DNA from: Dysidea avara
Lineage: Eukaryota > Porifera > Demospongiae > Dictyoceratida > Dysideidae
Length of the DNA: 64,000 nt
NCBI RefSeq assembly: GCF_963678975.1
Contig: NC_089275.1
Location: 14,229,682 to 14,293,681, forward strand
Direction: 5' to 3'
The translations under genes and the position numbers were made by a program. This document shows, in pieces, positions 9,705-20,767 of the stretch. Positions within the stretch are counted from its first letter, which is position 1; the number at the start of each line of letters is the position of its first letter. The notes under the pieces were generated by a model. That model was not told the origin of the DNA and ran no database searches. It saw only the letters and a list, made by a program, of their open reading frames with translations.

Positions 9705-11513
9705 ATGGCATTGAGCAAACAAGTTAAAGACCGACTCACCTTTGTGCAAACCGTCGAGGAGAAGTACAACTGCCCGATTTGCTTGTACGTTTTATCTACG
9801 CCATATCAAACTGAGTGTTGCGGTAACCATTTGTGTAATCCTTGTGCTTCTTCAGTGAAAAAAACAACCAGAAAATGTCCGATATGCCAAGTTACACCTC
9901 TAAATGGAATGGTAGACAAAAACTTCATGAGACAGTTGTATGGACTAAAAGTTCTCTGTATATATGAAGACAAGGGGTGTGTATGGATAGGAGATTATGG
10001 AAAGATTGAGAACCATTTACAATTAGGGAAAGAGAAAGGTGAATGTGAATTCGTAATGGTAAAATGTCCACTGTCTATACAATGTAAAGAAAGTATTGCA
10101 AGAAAAGTCTTAACTGATCATGTCACTAATGTTTGCAAGTATCGCCAATTTTCATGCAAGTTCTGTGGTTTTCTGTCAACTTATGAGGTCGTCACCACCC
10201 TGCATAAAGATGAATGTGAGTATTATCCAATACCTTGTCCAAATTACTGTTCAAAAGACACCTATCCTCGTTGTCAGGTTAAATATCATATTGCTAATTG
10301 CCCTGAGCAAGAAGTAGCTTGTACATTTAGTGAAATAGGATGTAAAGAAAAAATGAAGCGTCAAATGTTACAAAAACATTTGGGGGACAACACTATATTG
10401 CATCAAACAATGATGTGTCGTACTATTACAGAACAAATGAACAAACTTGAATCACAAAATACTACAATACGGGATTTAGAAAAAGATAAAAAAGAACTTG
10501 AAAGCAAAGTCCATGATCTTACACGGGAGGTAGTTACCTTAAAACAGCAATCATGTGAAGATCAGTGGGTTAATGGTTTAAGGTCTGTGACCAAAAAGAT
10601 AATGGGAAACAACTGGCCTTTATATTTGTCTAAAATGGTTGAAATCACTGCTATAGAACCAATTGTACCAGTTGTCTTCAAAGTTCCATTAACTATTACC
10701 AAAAGAGAATGCATTGGAAGGTGTTATGGTTACCAAGTACACAATCATTATGATGCTCCAATAATATATCAGTCTTCACCTTTTTATAGCCACCACAATG
10801 GTTATAAGTTGTGCTTGTCAGTTGAACTTGTATGTCGTTGCCTTTGCTGCACAGCACAACATGCACAACAACCATATTCATATGAAGGTCATGATCCTTA
10901 CCAATACGAACGTCCTGAAGATGTAAAAGGTGTATTCGGCACAGCTTGCTATTCTCAATCAGCATGTATTCCTCAACCACATGAAAATCTTAGCCTCTTG
11001 ATTCATCTGAGTACAGTTAAGAGCGAGTATGACAGACAACTAAAATGGCCGTTTCAGAAACGCATTGCTGTTAATCTACTAAATGATGAAAGTGATAGTG
11101 ACCACAATTCAATCACAAAAGAATATATAGGAACAACAACAGGCTCAACATTACAAATAGTGCCAACTGAATTAAAATCTAGACAACAGCACACAACAGC
11201 ATACCGCGACAGAATAAAGTGGAAAGCAAAACAGCCAATCAAAAAGCCAAGCAGCAAACAAATGCAGCCACCAATGTCTCAGCAAGATGGACATCCATTA
11301 AACTGGTGTGACGATACTCCATTTAGCATAATAGATCGTCAAGGTCCACCTCAGCAGCTTAAACCACTTCAAGACAAATACAATTCTGAAAACAGCATAC
11401 TTTTTTCATTTGATGCTAATGAATATGTATCTCGAGCATGTGGCAAAAACACAGACAATATTAAGGAACATTATAGATGTGAATGTTACTTTTATTTAGA
11501 AGTTACATTGTGA
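9705..11513 (+). CDS. TRAF-like RING/zinc-finger/MATH protein A
   Basis: Single open reading frame of 602 aa. Residues 23-61 form a C3HC4 RING (CPIC, CCGNHLCNPC, CPIC). Residues about 85-230 are TRAF-type zinc fingers with regularly spaced Cys/His. Residues about 240-282 form a heptad-rich coiled coil. From about 300 to the end is a MATH/TRAF-C-like domain with the hallmark PFYSHHNGYKLCLSV and a LKWPF strand. A Gln/Lys/Pro-rich insert of roughly 100 residues separates the last strands. TRAF proteins bind activated receptors through MATH, trimerise through the coiled coil and ubiquitinate partners through RING, in the cytosol. The start is the first ATG; TTATGTTCACAG just upstream could be a 3' splice site of a 5' UTR intron. 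It is the most divergent of the four intact copies and lacks the upstream block shared by the others. Confidence 0.9.
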   Translation: MALSKQVKDRLTFVQTVEEKYNCPICLYVLSTPYQTECCGNHLCNPCASSVKKTTRKCPICQVTPLNGMVDKNFMRQLYGLKVLCIYEDKGCVWIGDYGKIENHLQLGKEKGECEFVMVKCPLSIQCKESIARKVLTDHVTNVCKYRQFSCKFCGFLSTYEVVTTLHKDECEYYPIPCPNYCSKDTYPRCQVKYHIANCPEQEVACTFSEIGCKEKMKRQMLQKHLGDNTILHQTMMCRTITEQMNKLESQNTTIRDLEKDKKELESKVHDLTREVVTLKQQSCEDQWVNGLRSVTKKIMGNNWPLYLSKMVEITAIEPIVPVVFKVPLTITKRECIGRCYGYQVHNHYDAPIIYQSSPFYSHHNGYKLCLSVELVCRCLCCTAQHAQQPYSYEGHDPYQYERPEDVKGVFGTACYSQSACIPQPHENLSLLIHLSTVKSEYDRQLKWPFQKRIAVNLLNDESDSDHNSITKEYIGTTTGSTLQIVPTELKSRQQHTTAYRDRIKWKAKQPIKKPSSKQMQPPMSQQDGHPLNWCDDTPFSIIDRQGPPQQLKPLQDKYNSENSILFSFDANEYVSRACGKNTDNIKEHYRCECYFYLEVTL

Positions 11514-12086
11514 ACTATTAGGTGAAATGTAAACTATAAGGTCCAATAGCATTCCTTAGAAACTGAAGTATAAAACACCATTTATACTATAGTTAACTTG
11601 TGGCTATTATAATCTGCACACACAAATTCAATTCTGTGTGAATACTGTATAGTGGGTTTTCCATCATAATTTATCATGAGTCTTTAAAGCATGGCACATT
11701 TCTGCAAACATACTGTAGAAATTGAAACGCATTTAAGAATTTCATGTTGGATTGATGCATACAGTGTGGTAGTGTGCGTACGTGCGTGCATGTACCTACA
11801 TGTACATCCACGTGAACAAACCCATTAAATGATAACAGCCAACATGCAAGTTTAGTATTGATTTAGTATGGAAATTAATTTTAGTTTTGTTGTAGTCACA
11901 ACAGTTTTTAGTTTTGGTTAACTTGAACAATTTTAATTTGATTAGTTTACTACAGTGGAACCTCTTATTACAACATTTTGCAACCAAGAATTTTTGGCCA
12001 CTTTTTGCTGTAACTGAACTGTGTCTCTCTACAGGCTAGGATGACTTGTACCTAACTCTCTACAGGGTGACTTCTAATGTAGTTTA
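11514..12086. other. 3' flank of TRAF-like gene A, no gene seen
   Basis: AT-rich non-coding sequence. It presumably includes the 3' UTR of the preceding gene. Degenerate copies of a CTCTACAGGGTGACTT motif begin near 12030 and recur in the flank of the ankyrin remnant at 31.4-32.2 kb. Confidence 0.5.
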
Positions 12087-12434
12087 TAGAGCTGAAACGA
12101 TCATGTTTTAAAAAAATATATATATTTGAGTACTCTCTAGAGCTAATCATGAATACTAGATACTTGTAGTCATACCCATTTGACATGTTTTATACTGACT
12201 AAGCAGTTTACAGCTTTTCAAGCAACAACAATGATACACACACTGTATTAAAGTACTGATGTTGGTGTTCCTGGCAAGAAATTATGCCAATCAAACTCTG
12301 TATCCTTCATCGTGCCACTCCCTGATGGCAAATGCATCATGTGATCTTAACAAGTACTCGAGTACCAATTTTACTATCCGAGTACCAAAATCCTTAACAA
12401 GTACTCAGGTATTGTTTCAGGACTTTCAGCCCTA
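12087..12434. mobile_element. hAT-like MITE (TAGAGCTGAAACG ends)
   Basis: The left end is TAGAGCTGAAACGATCATG and the right end is CTTTCAGCCCTA, inverted with mismatches. Flanks GTAGTTTA and GTAGAGTTTA look like an eroded 8-bp duplication. A degenerate copy of the same element lies at about 31843-32163, in the same place relative to the ankyrin remnant there, so the insertion predates that duplication. Confidence 0.6.
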
Positions 12435-12489
12435 GTAGAGTTTAACTCTAAACAGAGTGACTTGTAATGTACGTTGTAGCTGACAGTGA

Positions 12490-13136
12490 CTTAACTGCTG
12501 TCTGCTGTTGGAAGATAGTGATGCACTCTGAAGGCCAGTCCTCACTCTGTGTAAACAAACAAGACTATCACACTAACACCATCACAGGTAGTACAAGATA
12601 TATACAAAAGCATACACAGGGTGAATTACTCATACACGTACGTGTACAAGAACACACTTGTAAGTTCATCTTAAATCTTAAATCTACATTTGTTTGGTGT
12701 CTCATTGGATTACTACATTAGAGTACTACTATAGCTGCATAACACACAACTCGCAAATACATATTATGTATGGACGTGATGCATGCATTCACGCAAACTG
12801 CACACTCACACACACACCCATGCACCACATACACTCACACACACACACATGCACGCACACACTCACACACACACCCATGCACGCACACACTCACACACAC
12901 ACCCATGCACGTACACACAGAGCATAAATTAACAAAGCTACACACAATAGGTATTTGTATACACTAAGCAATGGTACAATATTAACTGTATTTAGTAGCA
13001 CTAACCTATCAACAATATGGCCAGTGGTCCCATCATTCAGTTCGTCATCTTCATCTTCAGAGGCAGTCAAACATGATGACCTCCTCTTGGAGGTAGTAGC
13101 TGTTGATGAAGACTGCACATCCTCACTATCTGACAT
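12490..13136 (-). pseudogene. Ankyrin gene remnant (unit 2): exon 1 plus stub of exon 2
   Basis: Exon 1 (13136-13006) is open and starts MSDSEDVQ, ending in phase 2 at a GTTAGT donor as in the intact gene. Only about 50 bp of the start of exon 2 remain (12495-12545), after which sequence switches to unrelated minisatellite-like DNA, so all ankyrin repeats are gone. The remnant at 32.2-33.8 kb breaks at the same place, which implies the two descend from one already truncated copy. Confidence 0.8.
12805..12912. repeat. CA-rich microsatellite in the ankyrin remnant intron
   Basis: Interrupted (CA)n with CATGCACGCACACACT repeats. Repeats of the same general kind occur at the matching intron position in other copies (near 17900 and 32500). 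Confidence 0.85.
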
Positions 13137-13922
13137 GCTGTAATAAATATCATAATAATACAATGACTCAGATCCATCATAAGTGTTTGTAGTCATACTC
13201 ATGCTGAAGCTAGCATGGGACTGTATATTTAAACAGTGTGATGGAGTAGCAATAGCTGCTTTTGGTAGAAATGCTGCATATATTAACCCTAATATTTTGC
13301 TGGTATGTACCGGGGCCATTTAATAACTCAATTGAGACAAACAAAAGCCCACTATATACAAAACACTGTCTAGTATTGCATAAGTAGACTGCTTTTCCAA
13401 TGGCAGGGAAGTGACCTGGACACAACAATAGCCTCTCTATTGCCTGCATAAGTCTCCACACAAAATATGCCAACATACAAAGGAGGAACAGAAATAAGGC
13501 TATTACTGACCATGATGTTCTTGAAATTATGAAACAATTGATTATTACTATTGTTACTGGGAAGACGACACAGCTGTGGAAAAAAAGTTACAAAACAACC
13601 ACGATATTTTTTAGCTACGTATTTACAAAAATTAGTTATCAAGTTGCATACACTTTACTGAGGTTGCATTTGATGGTAAATTGTTCTAATCTTTAACTGT
13701 TCTGGAGTAGAAACTTTGTTGGTGTGAAAGATTAGATGAGTTTGGCAAAATGAAACACCTTGGATGATATAACCTGGTCGATCTTTCTATTGAAATAAAA
13801 TAGGGTGGAACTGATAGTGAGTAATCTTGATATGCATTATCTTAAAAGAGAGTTTATAATCTAGCTATTTTCTGGAGGCTTGGTCAAGAGAGATGCTGTA
13901 TTATAGATGTAACTGAGCTATA
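13137..13922. other. Upstream region of ankyrin remnant, unit 2
   Basis: This matches 33785-34555 almost end to end (shared TATTTTGCTGGTATGTAC and others) and more loosely the regions upstream of the ankyrin copies at 4739 and 18122. It would contain the ankyrin-side promoter of the pair. No coding exon is seen. Confidence 0.55.
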
Positions 13923-14606
13923 GGCCAGGCAAACTTGATTAATTGTTTCTCATCCCCGCCCGCATCCATTTTATCCCACCGCCTCTAATTTCATTAATTC
14001 TGTTATCAATCACGTGCACATGTATTTTGATGCTATTATTAAGGCTGGCTATCATTTTACAACACAGCAAACATCACTTGCACCTCAGAAATGGTGGTAA
14101 AATGTAAGTACTCAGTGTCTGAAATTACAGTCAGACAATTTCTGACCATTTTTAGCATTTGTCTGACCAAGTGTCATGTTGATCTGACATAATGTAAGCA
14201 CCATCTAAATTGTAACAAAATATTTTTGTGTGTTTCTGCAGCAGGTTATGTAGCTAGTATTCAATATCCAATGGTTTAGTACCTTTTGTATATAACAGTT
14301 ATCATTAACACTTTGCATCTCATAAATGACAGTACTCTCTATACACATGTATATCTGTACAGATTGTGATTGTGTCAGACCTAGGTGAAATATGTCTGCC
14401 CATTTTTGAATTTGTTCTAACATTTTGTCAGGGCATTGTAAATTCATACACTGTAAGTTCAGGCTCTGAGTACTAGTTCTTAGTTAATCTTTATAGTAAC
14501 AGACAGCTTGATTTGGAGTATTTCTTTAATAATGAATAATGACCTCCCACCCGCATGTAAATCCAAATTTTGTGGATGAGAAACAAGTTATAAAGTTTGC
14601 CTGGCC
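13923..14606. mobile_element. PIF/Harbinger-like MITE shared with unit 4
   Basis: The ends GGCCAGGCAAACTTGATTAA and its near complement are inverted, with the family motif GTTTCTCATCC and CCGCCCGCATCC. ATA is present on both sides (13920-13922, 14607-14609). A shorter copy (34556-34862) occupies the equivalent position in unit 4, so this insertion was carried along by a segmental duplication. 684 bp, non-coding. Confidence 0.85.
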
Positions 14607-14764
14607 ATATTGATAAATTAAGACCCATCTAGATGCCCTACAATGTTTTTCCTTGAACTGTTGGGTATTGTTTTGATGAACAACTACAGCATATCCCACT
14701 TATGTGACAGAGAACCATCATTTTAATAAATGACACACTGCTTTTTGAGAGAAAACAAACAGAT

Positions 14765-15149
14765 AAACTGCAAGCGTGTAGCAGTGTAGTGCCATTGAGG
14801 GTTAGCTTTATCAGCTTCAACTAGTAGACTACTTTTCAGCCTTGTGTGTGCTGTCTGGTTTCACTCGCAATGCCGACTTACATCATAGAATGATAAACAA
14901 CTTCGAATACATTCATTGCTCCACACAAACACAAACTATACTTACTGTTCCTCAATATTCACCAATCAGGCTGTGTTGCTGTATTCTTCGCATTGCCATT
15001 GCAATCGAATCGCTTATGGGATACATTATTCTAAATAACGCACATTGCTGACAGACCCCGCTTCATCCTTGTTGCGTGCTGGCTTAACAGGTTCTACATG
15101 CTGTACTGTAGTAGTGTTGTAATGTATTGTTTATGTTGTAGATCTCACA
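14765..15149 (+). promoter_or_regulatory. Conserved block upstream of the TRAF-like pseudogene
   Basis: Shares with 5200-5502, 18520-18943 and 41520-41856 the sequences TGCTGTCTGGTTTCAC, CGCATTGCCATTG, TTCTAAATAACGCACATTG and GACAGACCCCGC. All three TRAF-like reading frames that carry this block are preceded by TTGTAGATCTCACAATGGC. TTGTAG may be a 3' splice site for a 5' UTR intron. The promoter role is inferred from conservation. Confidence 0.55.
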
Positions 15150-15550
15150 ATGGCTCAAAGTAAATCGTCCTCGAGATCGTCCTTCAACTTTTACAAAGAT
15201 CAATTCACCTTTGTGGAACCTCCATCGCACCATTTCAGGTGTCCAATATGTTTAGGCATTTTGAAAAAGCCATTTCTAACTACCTGTTGTGGTAATCATT
15301 TCTGTGAATCCTGCATCTCAGTAAAGAAAGAAAGCACAATATGTCCCTTGTGTAAAGCCACACCCATTAATGGCATTATAAATAAAGAAACCTAAAAGTG
15401 TATTGTTTTTATAAGGAGATGGGGTGTGAATGGATTGGTGAACATGGAAAGGTAGAAAAACACTTGGACTTTGACAACGACAAAGGTGAATGTCAGTTTG
15501 CAGCTGTAAAACGTCCATTATCAAAGAAGTGGGATAACACATTCACACAG
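15150..15550 (+). pseudogene. Truncated TRAF-like pseudogene (unit 2)
   Basis: Begins MAQSKSSSRS like the intact gene at 41857 and encodes a nearly complete RING (CPICLGILKK, CCGNHFCESC, CPLCKATP). A net loss of 19 nt near 15380 causes a frameshift and stop after IINKET. Matching sequence resumes in another frame (KEMGCEWIGEHGKVEKHLDF). At about 15551 it is cut off and fused to the 3' flank of an ankyrin gene. A one-codon deletion also shortens the RING. Most zinc fingers, the coiled coil and MATH are missing, so it cannot encode a working TRAF. Confidence 0.9.
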
Positions 15551-15975
15551 TGCCCACTTTTAAAACATCGTAGTGTAGCTTGCTACCATAGTTGTAGCTT
15601 GCTACCATAGTTGTAGCCTAATAAAAAACCTTATAAAGTGATAGATAACGCATAGAAAATATCCTTTTAGTCATTAGTTGGTGTTTACCTATGTATGATT
15701 GTAGTACAGCAGACCTGCCCATTTGCAATCTCAATTGCATCATTCAGTACTACTGCTATGCGCTTTCCAAATGCTTAAGAAGGATGTGCATAAATGAAAG
15801 AAAACTTGTGACTTGAAAGCTAACACTGAAGCTTTGAATGTTCGAACATTTTATTAGAGAATGCTTGGAATAAATTTCAATTTGTCCCAGCCCTACCATG
15901 GAGCTTTGCACCCAAAATCCAGGTGAGCCTTTGTAACAGGATTGGTTACACATAATCAAAGCATAAGCAGCTCTT

Positions 15976-18122
15976 TTAAGTCTTTTTGAAGCCCACAGGC
16001 ATGAGTGGTGAAAACTAAAACAAAAGCTTGAAAGTGATCCATTACTTTGTATGATTTAACACTTTCAGACAAACTCAAACAATAGATTTACAAAGGAGTA
16101 ACATTTCTGTGGGATTAAAACTAAGATTACCTTTTCAAACTTACACTTCAAAGTTAACCACCAATGCAACGATCATACCATACAAAATTCCTTAGATAGT
16201 AAATGGCCATAAGCACATTGACTTCAAATCTAATGCCTTATAAATACCACAAAAATGTATTACGTAACATACAGGGAGGAGCAAACATAAGCACTCAAAA
16301 TGGAGACACTTATTAAGTACAGTTTAAACTATACAGTACTAGTGTACATACGATTGTAGCATGGAGTACACATACCTTGTGTAAGAGACCTCGCTGATGA
16401 TTATTTGCAGCCACCAGTTTAGCTCCCTTCTTCAGCAAATATTTTAAACATGGCAAATGATTGTTCTTGGCAGCATCATGGACTGGCTGATCTCCTTTAT
16501 TGTCATCAGATAAAATATCAACTGCATTATCCACCAGTAATTTAAGACACTCAAGGTTACCGCATGCTGCAGCGTAGTGTGCCGAGTTTCTGCCCTCAAA
16601 GTCGAGACCATCTAGTTCCATACCACGTTCCAACAAGAATTGTATAACATCACAGTAGTTTCTGGTAGCTGCAAGATGTATGGCAGTTCTTTCATATTTG
16701 TCTTCTGTGCAAATGTCTGCTCCCTGATTGCATAACAGGTTGAGGCATAGTATTTCGGCAGCATAGTGGGTAGGGGTCTGGCCTTCGTTATCTGTAGCGT
16801 CCAAGTCAGATACATACGAAAACAAAAGTTGAATAATTTGTGATTGTCCACTAATACACACCACATGGAGTGGAGTTTCACCAGAATTGGAACCATAATC
16901 TGGATCAGCACCTGAACTTACTAGATGCTTTACAATATCAAACCTGCCATAGCTACACACAAAATGGAGTGGACTCTGACCAGACAAATCCCTGGCAAAC
17001 ACCAGAGAAGGATCTTCCTTAGTTAATCTCTTCACCTTGTGAAGGTCCCCAGCCTGGCAAGCAGCGACCACATCGTCTAATAATTTGGAAGGAAAAACTG
17101 AATGGGTGTGGAATAAGGTACTCAGTTTTCTGCACTAAAGAATTAGGGTCACAGGAGGAAGACCCGGAAGAGCTAGTGGTAGCTGAACTACCAGATGATC
17201 CACTACTGGTCCCTGACACTGTTGATTCACATCCACTGGCACTTGACAACTTGTCTGGCTTCACATAACTTTGACTGACTGATCGTAACTCATAGACACT
17301 CTTGTTCAGACTACTGGGAGTGGTGCTGTCTCTACTGGTCCCGCTGTCTGCTGTAGAAGATAGTGATGCATTCTGAAGGCCAGTCCTCACTCTGTGGAAA
17401 CAAACAACAAAACTATCATACCAGTGCAATCACAGGTAGTACGTGACATAAACAAAAGCATACAATTACACAGGATGAATCACTCGTACTTTTGTACTTA
17501 TAAGCTCTTCTAAAATCCTAAATCTATATATTTGCTTGGACTACTACATTAGAATGTTCCCATAACGATGCAACATACTAGCTATAAAGTACTTCTCCAG
17601 TGAAGTGATATGAGCATGACATGGTGCAATTCAGCCACAGAAACTTACTTTGTTGTAGTGTCCTGGCCTCAAAGGCACTACCCATACACTATCACTCTTT
17701 GTTCATGCAAACAACTCTGTCTCCAGTACTGTCTGGGCCCAAAATGCAACCAATTACAAGGCTGACTATAATACTCACTCACTACTGCAAAAGTATAATG
17801 TAGCGCGTTATCTCCAATTCTGTGCATAATGTAAAGTCCTCTTGTTGGCTTACCAGGCAATCTGACCTTGCCAGGTGGACACACACATACACGCACTCAC
17901 GCGCGCGCGCGCGCACACACACACACACACTCAGAGCATAAAGCTACACACAATAGGCATTTGTATACACAAACAGCATCTCAGATAGCACTAACCCATC
18001 AACAATAAGGCAAGTATAGTCCCATCATTCAGTACATTATCTTCATCTTCAGAGGTAGTCAAATACGATGACCTCCTGGAGGTAGTAGCTGATGAAGATT
18101 GCACATCCTCACTATCTGACAT
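15976..18122 (-). pseudogene. Ankyrin-repeat gene copy, frameshifted (unit 3)
   Basis: Same exon plan as the intact copy: exon 1 18122-17996, exon 2 17391-16376, exon 3 16014-15976 (ends FSPLMPVGFKKT). Exon 1 has lost a net 4 nt near the end, changing GTTGHIVD to another frame. Exon 2 lacks 17 nt between the Ser-rich linker and the first repeat (near 17100), a second frameshift, and 9 nt in frame within one ankyrin repeat. Seven repeats remain open (to about 17071) but no ATG leads into them in frame. It is therefore probably a recent pseudogene unless an alternative start or splice rescues it. It faces the intact TRAF-like gene B head-to-head, about 820 bp apart. Confidence 0.8.
17898..17932. 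repeat. (CG)n(CA)n microsatellite
   Basis: About seven CG units followed by CA units within intron 1 of the ankyrin copy. Such alternating purine-pyrimidine runs can form Z-DNA. Confidence 0.85.
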
Positions 18123-18943
18123 GCTGTAATATCATAATAATACAATGACTCAGATATCTAAATATTTCTTTCACAACTAATAATAATTACACAAGTGCTT
18201 GTAGTCAAACTGATGCTGAAGTTAGTATGGATTATTACAACGTGATGGAACAGCTTTTGGTATAATGCTGCATTATTAATATTTTGTGGTATGTACAAGG
18301 TGGATGGACGTTTAATAACTTCCACACACAAAAACACCGATAATTATTATTAGTATCACATGGGTAGACTGCCTTTCCAACATCCAAATAAAAATATGTC
18401 AACACACACAGGAGAAACAGAAAGAAGGCTATCGCCCATAATGTTCTCAGTTCTTCAAAACTATGAAACGGATAGTTTGCCTTTGAGAGACAGCTCAAAA
18501 AGCGAGTTTACAGGGAGATAAACGGAACATGGTAGCGCCCTTGAGGGTTAGCTTTATCAGGTAAGACAGCATCAGCCGGTAGGCTGCTTTTCAGCTGTCT
18601 GGTTTCCTCGTTGGTTTCACACATGGCGAGCATTGCCGAATCACATTTCTCTATATTCGTTGTTTCATACAAACACAAACTATACTCACGTTTTCTTGAT
18701 ATTTACCAAGCAGACCGTGTTGCTGTATTCCTAGTTGTTTTCGCGTTGCCATTGACACCAAGGCAAAGAGACCACTTGTGGTATTTTACTCTAAATAACG
18801 CGCATTGTCGACAGACCCCGCCTCTTCCTTCCTGTTCCTTGTGTGTTCGTTATCAGGTTGTGTCCCTTTGCTCACATGTACGTTATATGCTGTAGTGTTG
18901 TGTGATAGACTCTATATCTATGATTTGTGTTGTAGATCTCACA
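18123..18943. promoter_or_regulatory. Divergent intergenic region of unit 3
   Basis: This is the only place where an almost complete ankyrin copy and an intact TRAF-like gene still face each other. The right part (from about 18520) shares blocks with 5200-5502, 14765-15149 and 41520-41856, including GTTTTCGCGTTGCCATTGAC and CTAAATAACGCGCATTG. The left part matches the ankyrin upstream regions. It likely contains the start sites for both genes. No TATA box is obvious; core element assignment is not possible by eye. Confidence 0.55.
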
Positions 18944-20767
18944 ATGGCACAAAGTAAATCGTCCTTCTACTCAGTTTACAAAGATCAGCTCACCTTTGTG
19001 GAACCTCCATCGCACGATTTCAGGTGTCCAATATGTTTAGGCATTTTAAAAGAGCCATTTCTAACTATTTGTTGCGGTAGTCATTTCTGTGAATCCTGCG
19101 TCGTCTCTGTGAAGAAAGAAAGCACCAAGTGTCCCCTATGTAAAGCCACACCCCTTAATGGCATTATAAATAAACATTTCAAAAGAAACCTAGATCAACT
19201 AAAAGTGTATTGTTTGTATAAGGAGATGGGGTGTGAATGGATTGGTGAATATGGAAAGATTGAAAACCACTTAAATTTTGACAACGAGAAGGGTGAATGT
19301 CAGTTTGTAGCTGTGAAGTGTCCACTGTCAGTTTGTTGTGAATGTACTATCTTGAGGAAGAATCTTATGACTCATTGTAAGATTTGCAAGTATCGCCAGT
19401 TTACATGCAAGTACTGTGGGTTCATTTCAACTTATGAAGACGTTACCACATGTCATTACAATGATTGTATGAACTTCCCAATGCAATGTCCTAATCATTG
19501 TTCTAGAATGACTTATCTTCGTTGTCAGCTAAAAGATCACATTGCTGAATGTCCTGAGGAAAACATTCCTTGTACGTTTAATGAAATGGGGTGCAAAGAA
19601 ATAGTCAAGCGTCAAATGTTGCAGAAACATTTAGACAATAGTGCTGTCATGCATCAAATGGTAATGTGTCAAACTATTACTGAACAAACACAGAAACTAG
19701 CATTACAAACTACTGCAATAGAAGGTTTAGAAAGAGACAAAAACGATCTTGAAATTAAGGTTCATGATCTTCTGCAGAATCATTTTTTTATGCAAGATAC
19801 AATACAGGCCTTAGAAGAAGACAAAAGAAAACTTGAAAAGACTGTTTATGGTCTTACAAAAGAAGTACATACCTTAAAAAGCTCATCAAGTGATGGAAAC
19901 TGGATTAACAGTTGGAGGCTTTCAGTGTTAAGTATGAGGACAAGCAACTGGCCATTGTATTTGTCTAAAATGGATGAAATAAGTGCTATCGAGGCAATTG
20001 TACCAGTTATCTTCAAAGCTTCCCTTACTGTAACTAAAATAATTTCCCGTAGTTATGGTGGTTATAGACGTAATCATCATCATCACTACAGTGCTCCTTC
20101 ATATTGCTCTCCTCCATTTTATAGTCATCATAATGGTTATAAGTTATGCTTGTCTGCTAAAGTTGTATGCCATTGCCCAAGTTGTTGCAAGAGTAGCATT
20201 CCACATTCATACAGTAACCTTCCATCAAATTGGTATCATTCTGATCGTGAATGTTATGAATATGATGCAGTGATTTGTGAGGACTACTTTAGTTTGTCAG
20301 TTGAACTAAGTCTAACAAGGGGTGAATATGATTGCAAACTTAAATGGCCATTTGAAAAATGTGTAACTGTGTCTCTGCTGAATGAAAAATGCAGCAACGG
20401 TCACACTTCTATTAAAAATGTATATAAAGGAAAAAAAGTTGGCTTAAACTTAACAATAAAATCATCCACTGACCTAAGGTACAACCAGATTGGACAAATA
20501 AAAGGCACTGATTCTGAGAAACAGGACACTCTAAGTAAGATAGTTAGCCGACTGAACACCGTAAAAAGTGATGAGAACCAGCTGTGGGAAATTCAAGGTG
20601 CCTATATTGCAGCCAATCCTAACTGCATACTATTTCCTGTGAAAGCTGGTTATGATCGTGACTATCAGGATGTGGACATACAGCCACCATCATATTATGG
20701 TGATAGAGACCTGGGCAATTGCATTGGTGAACGTAACTATCACTTTTACTTAGAAATAACTATGTGA
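18944..20767 (+). CDS. TRAF-like RING/zinc-finger/MATH protein B
   Basis: 607 aa from ATG at 18944. An in-frame ATG at 18902 exists, but 18944 matches the start of the paralogues and lies just after the conserved TTGTAGATCTCACA. RING at residues 28-66 (CPIC, CCGSHFCESC, CPLC). TRAF-type zinc fingers to about residue 240. Coiled coil at about 240-335, longer than in protein A. MATH-like C-terminus with PPFYSHHNGYKLCLSA, SLSVELSLTRGEYDCKLKWP and terminal YHFYLEITM. A hydrophilic insert separates the LLNE and CILFPV strands. Expected role: cytosolic trimeric adaptor and E3 ubiquitin ligase in receptor signalling (family knowledge). Its 5' half is nearly identical in DNA to the gene at 28934. It faces the ankyrin copy ending at 18122. 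Confidence 0.9.
   Translation: MAQSKSSFYSVYKDQLTFVEPPSHDFRCPICLGILKEPFLTICCGSHFCESCVVSVKKESTKCPLCKATPLNGIINKHFKRNLDQLKVYCLYKEMGCEWIGEYGKIENHLNFDNEKGECQFVAVKCPLSVCCECTILRKNLMTHCKICKYRQFTCKYCGFISTYEDVTTCHYNDCMNFPMQCPNHCSRMTYLRCQLKDHIAECPEENIPCTFNEMGCKEIVKRQMLQKHLDNSAVMHQMVMCQTITEQTQKLALQTTAIEGLERDKNDLEIKVHDLLQNHFFMQDTIQALEEDKRKLEKTVYGLTKEVHTLKSSSSDGNWINSWRLSVLSMRTSNWPLYLSKMDEISAIEAIVPVIFKASLTVTKIISRSYGGYRRNHHHHYSAPSYCSPPFYSHHNGYKLCLSAKVVCHCPSCCKSSIPHSYSNLPSNWYHSDRECYEYDAVICEDYFSLSVELSLTRGEYDCKLKWPFEKCVTVSLLNEKCSNGHTSIKNVYKGKKVGLNLTIKSSTDLRYNQIGQIKGTDSEKQDTLSKIVSRLNTVKSDENQLWEIQGAYIAANPNCILFPVKAGYDRDYQDVDIQPPSYYGDRDLGNCIGERNYHFYLEITM

Noticed and set aside
16313-17071. Ankyrin-only protein starting at a GTG near 17071
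   Set aside because: GTG initiation is not expected here; by comparison with the intact copy this is the downstream half of a frameshifted exon.
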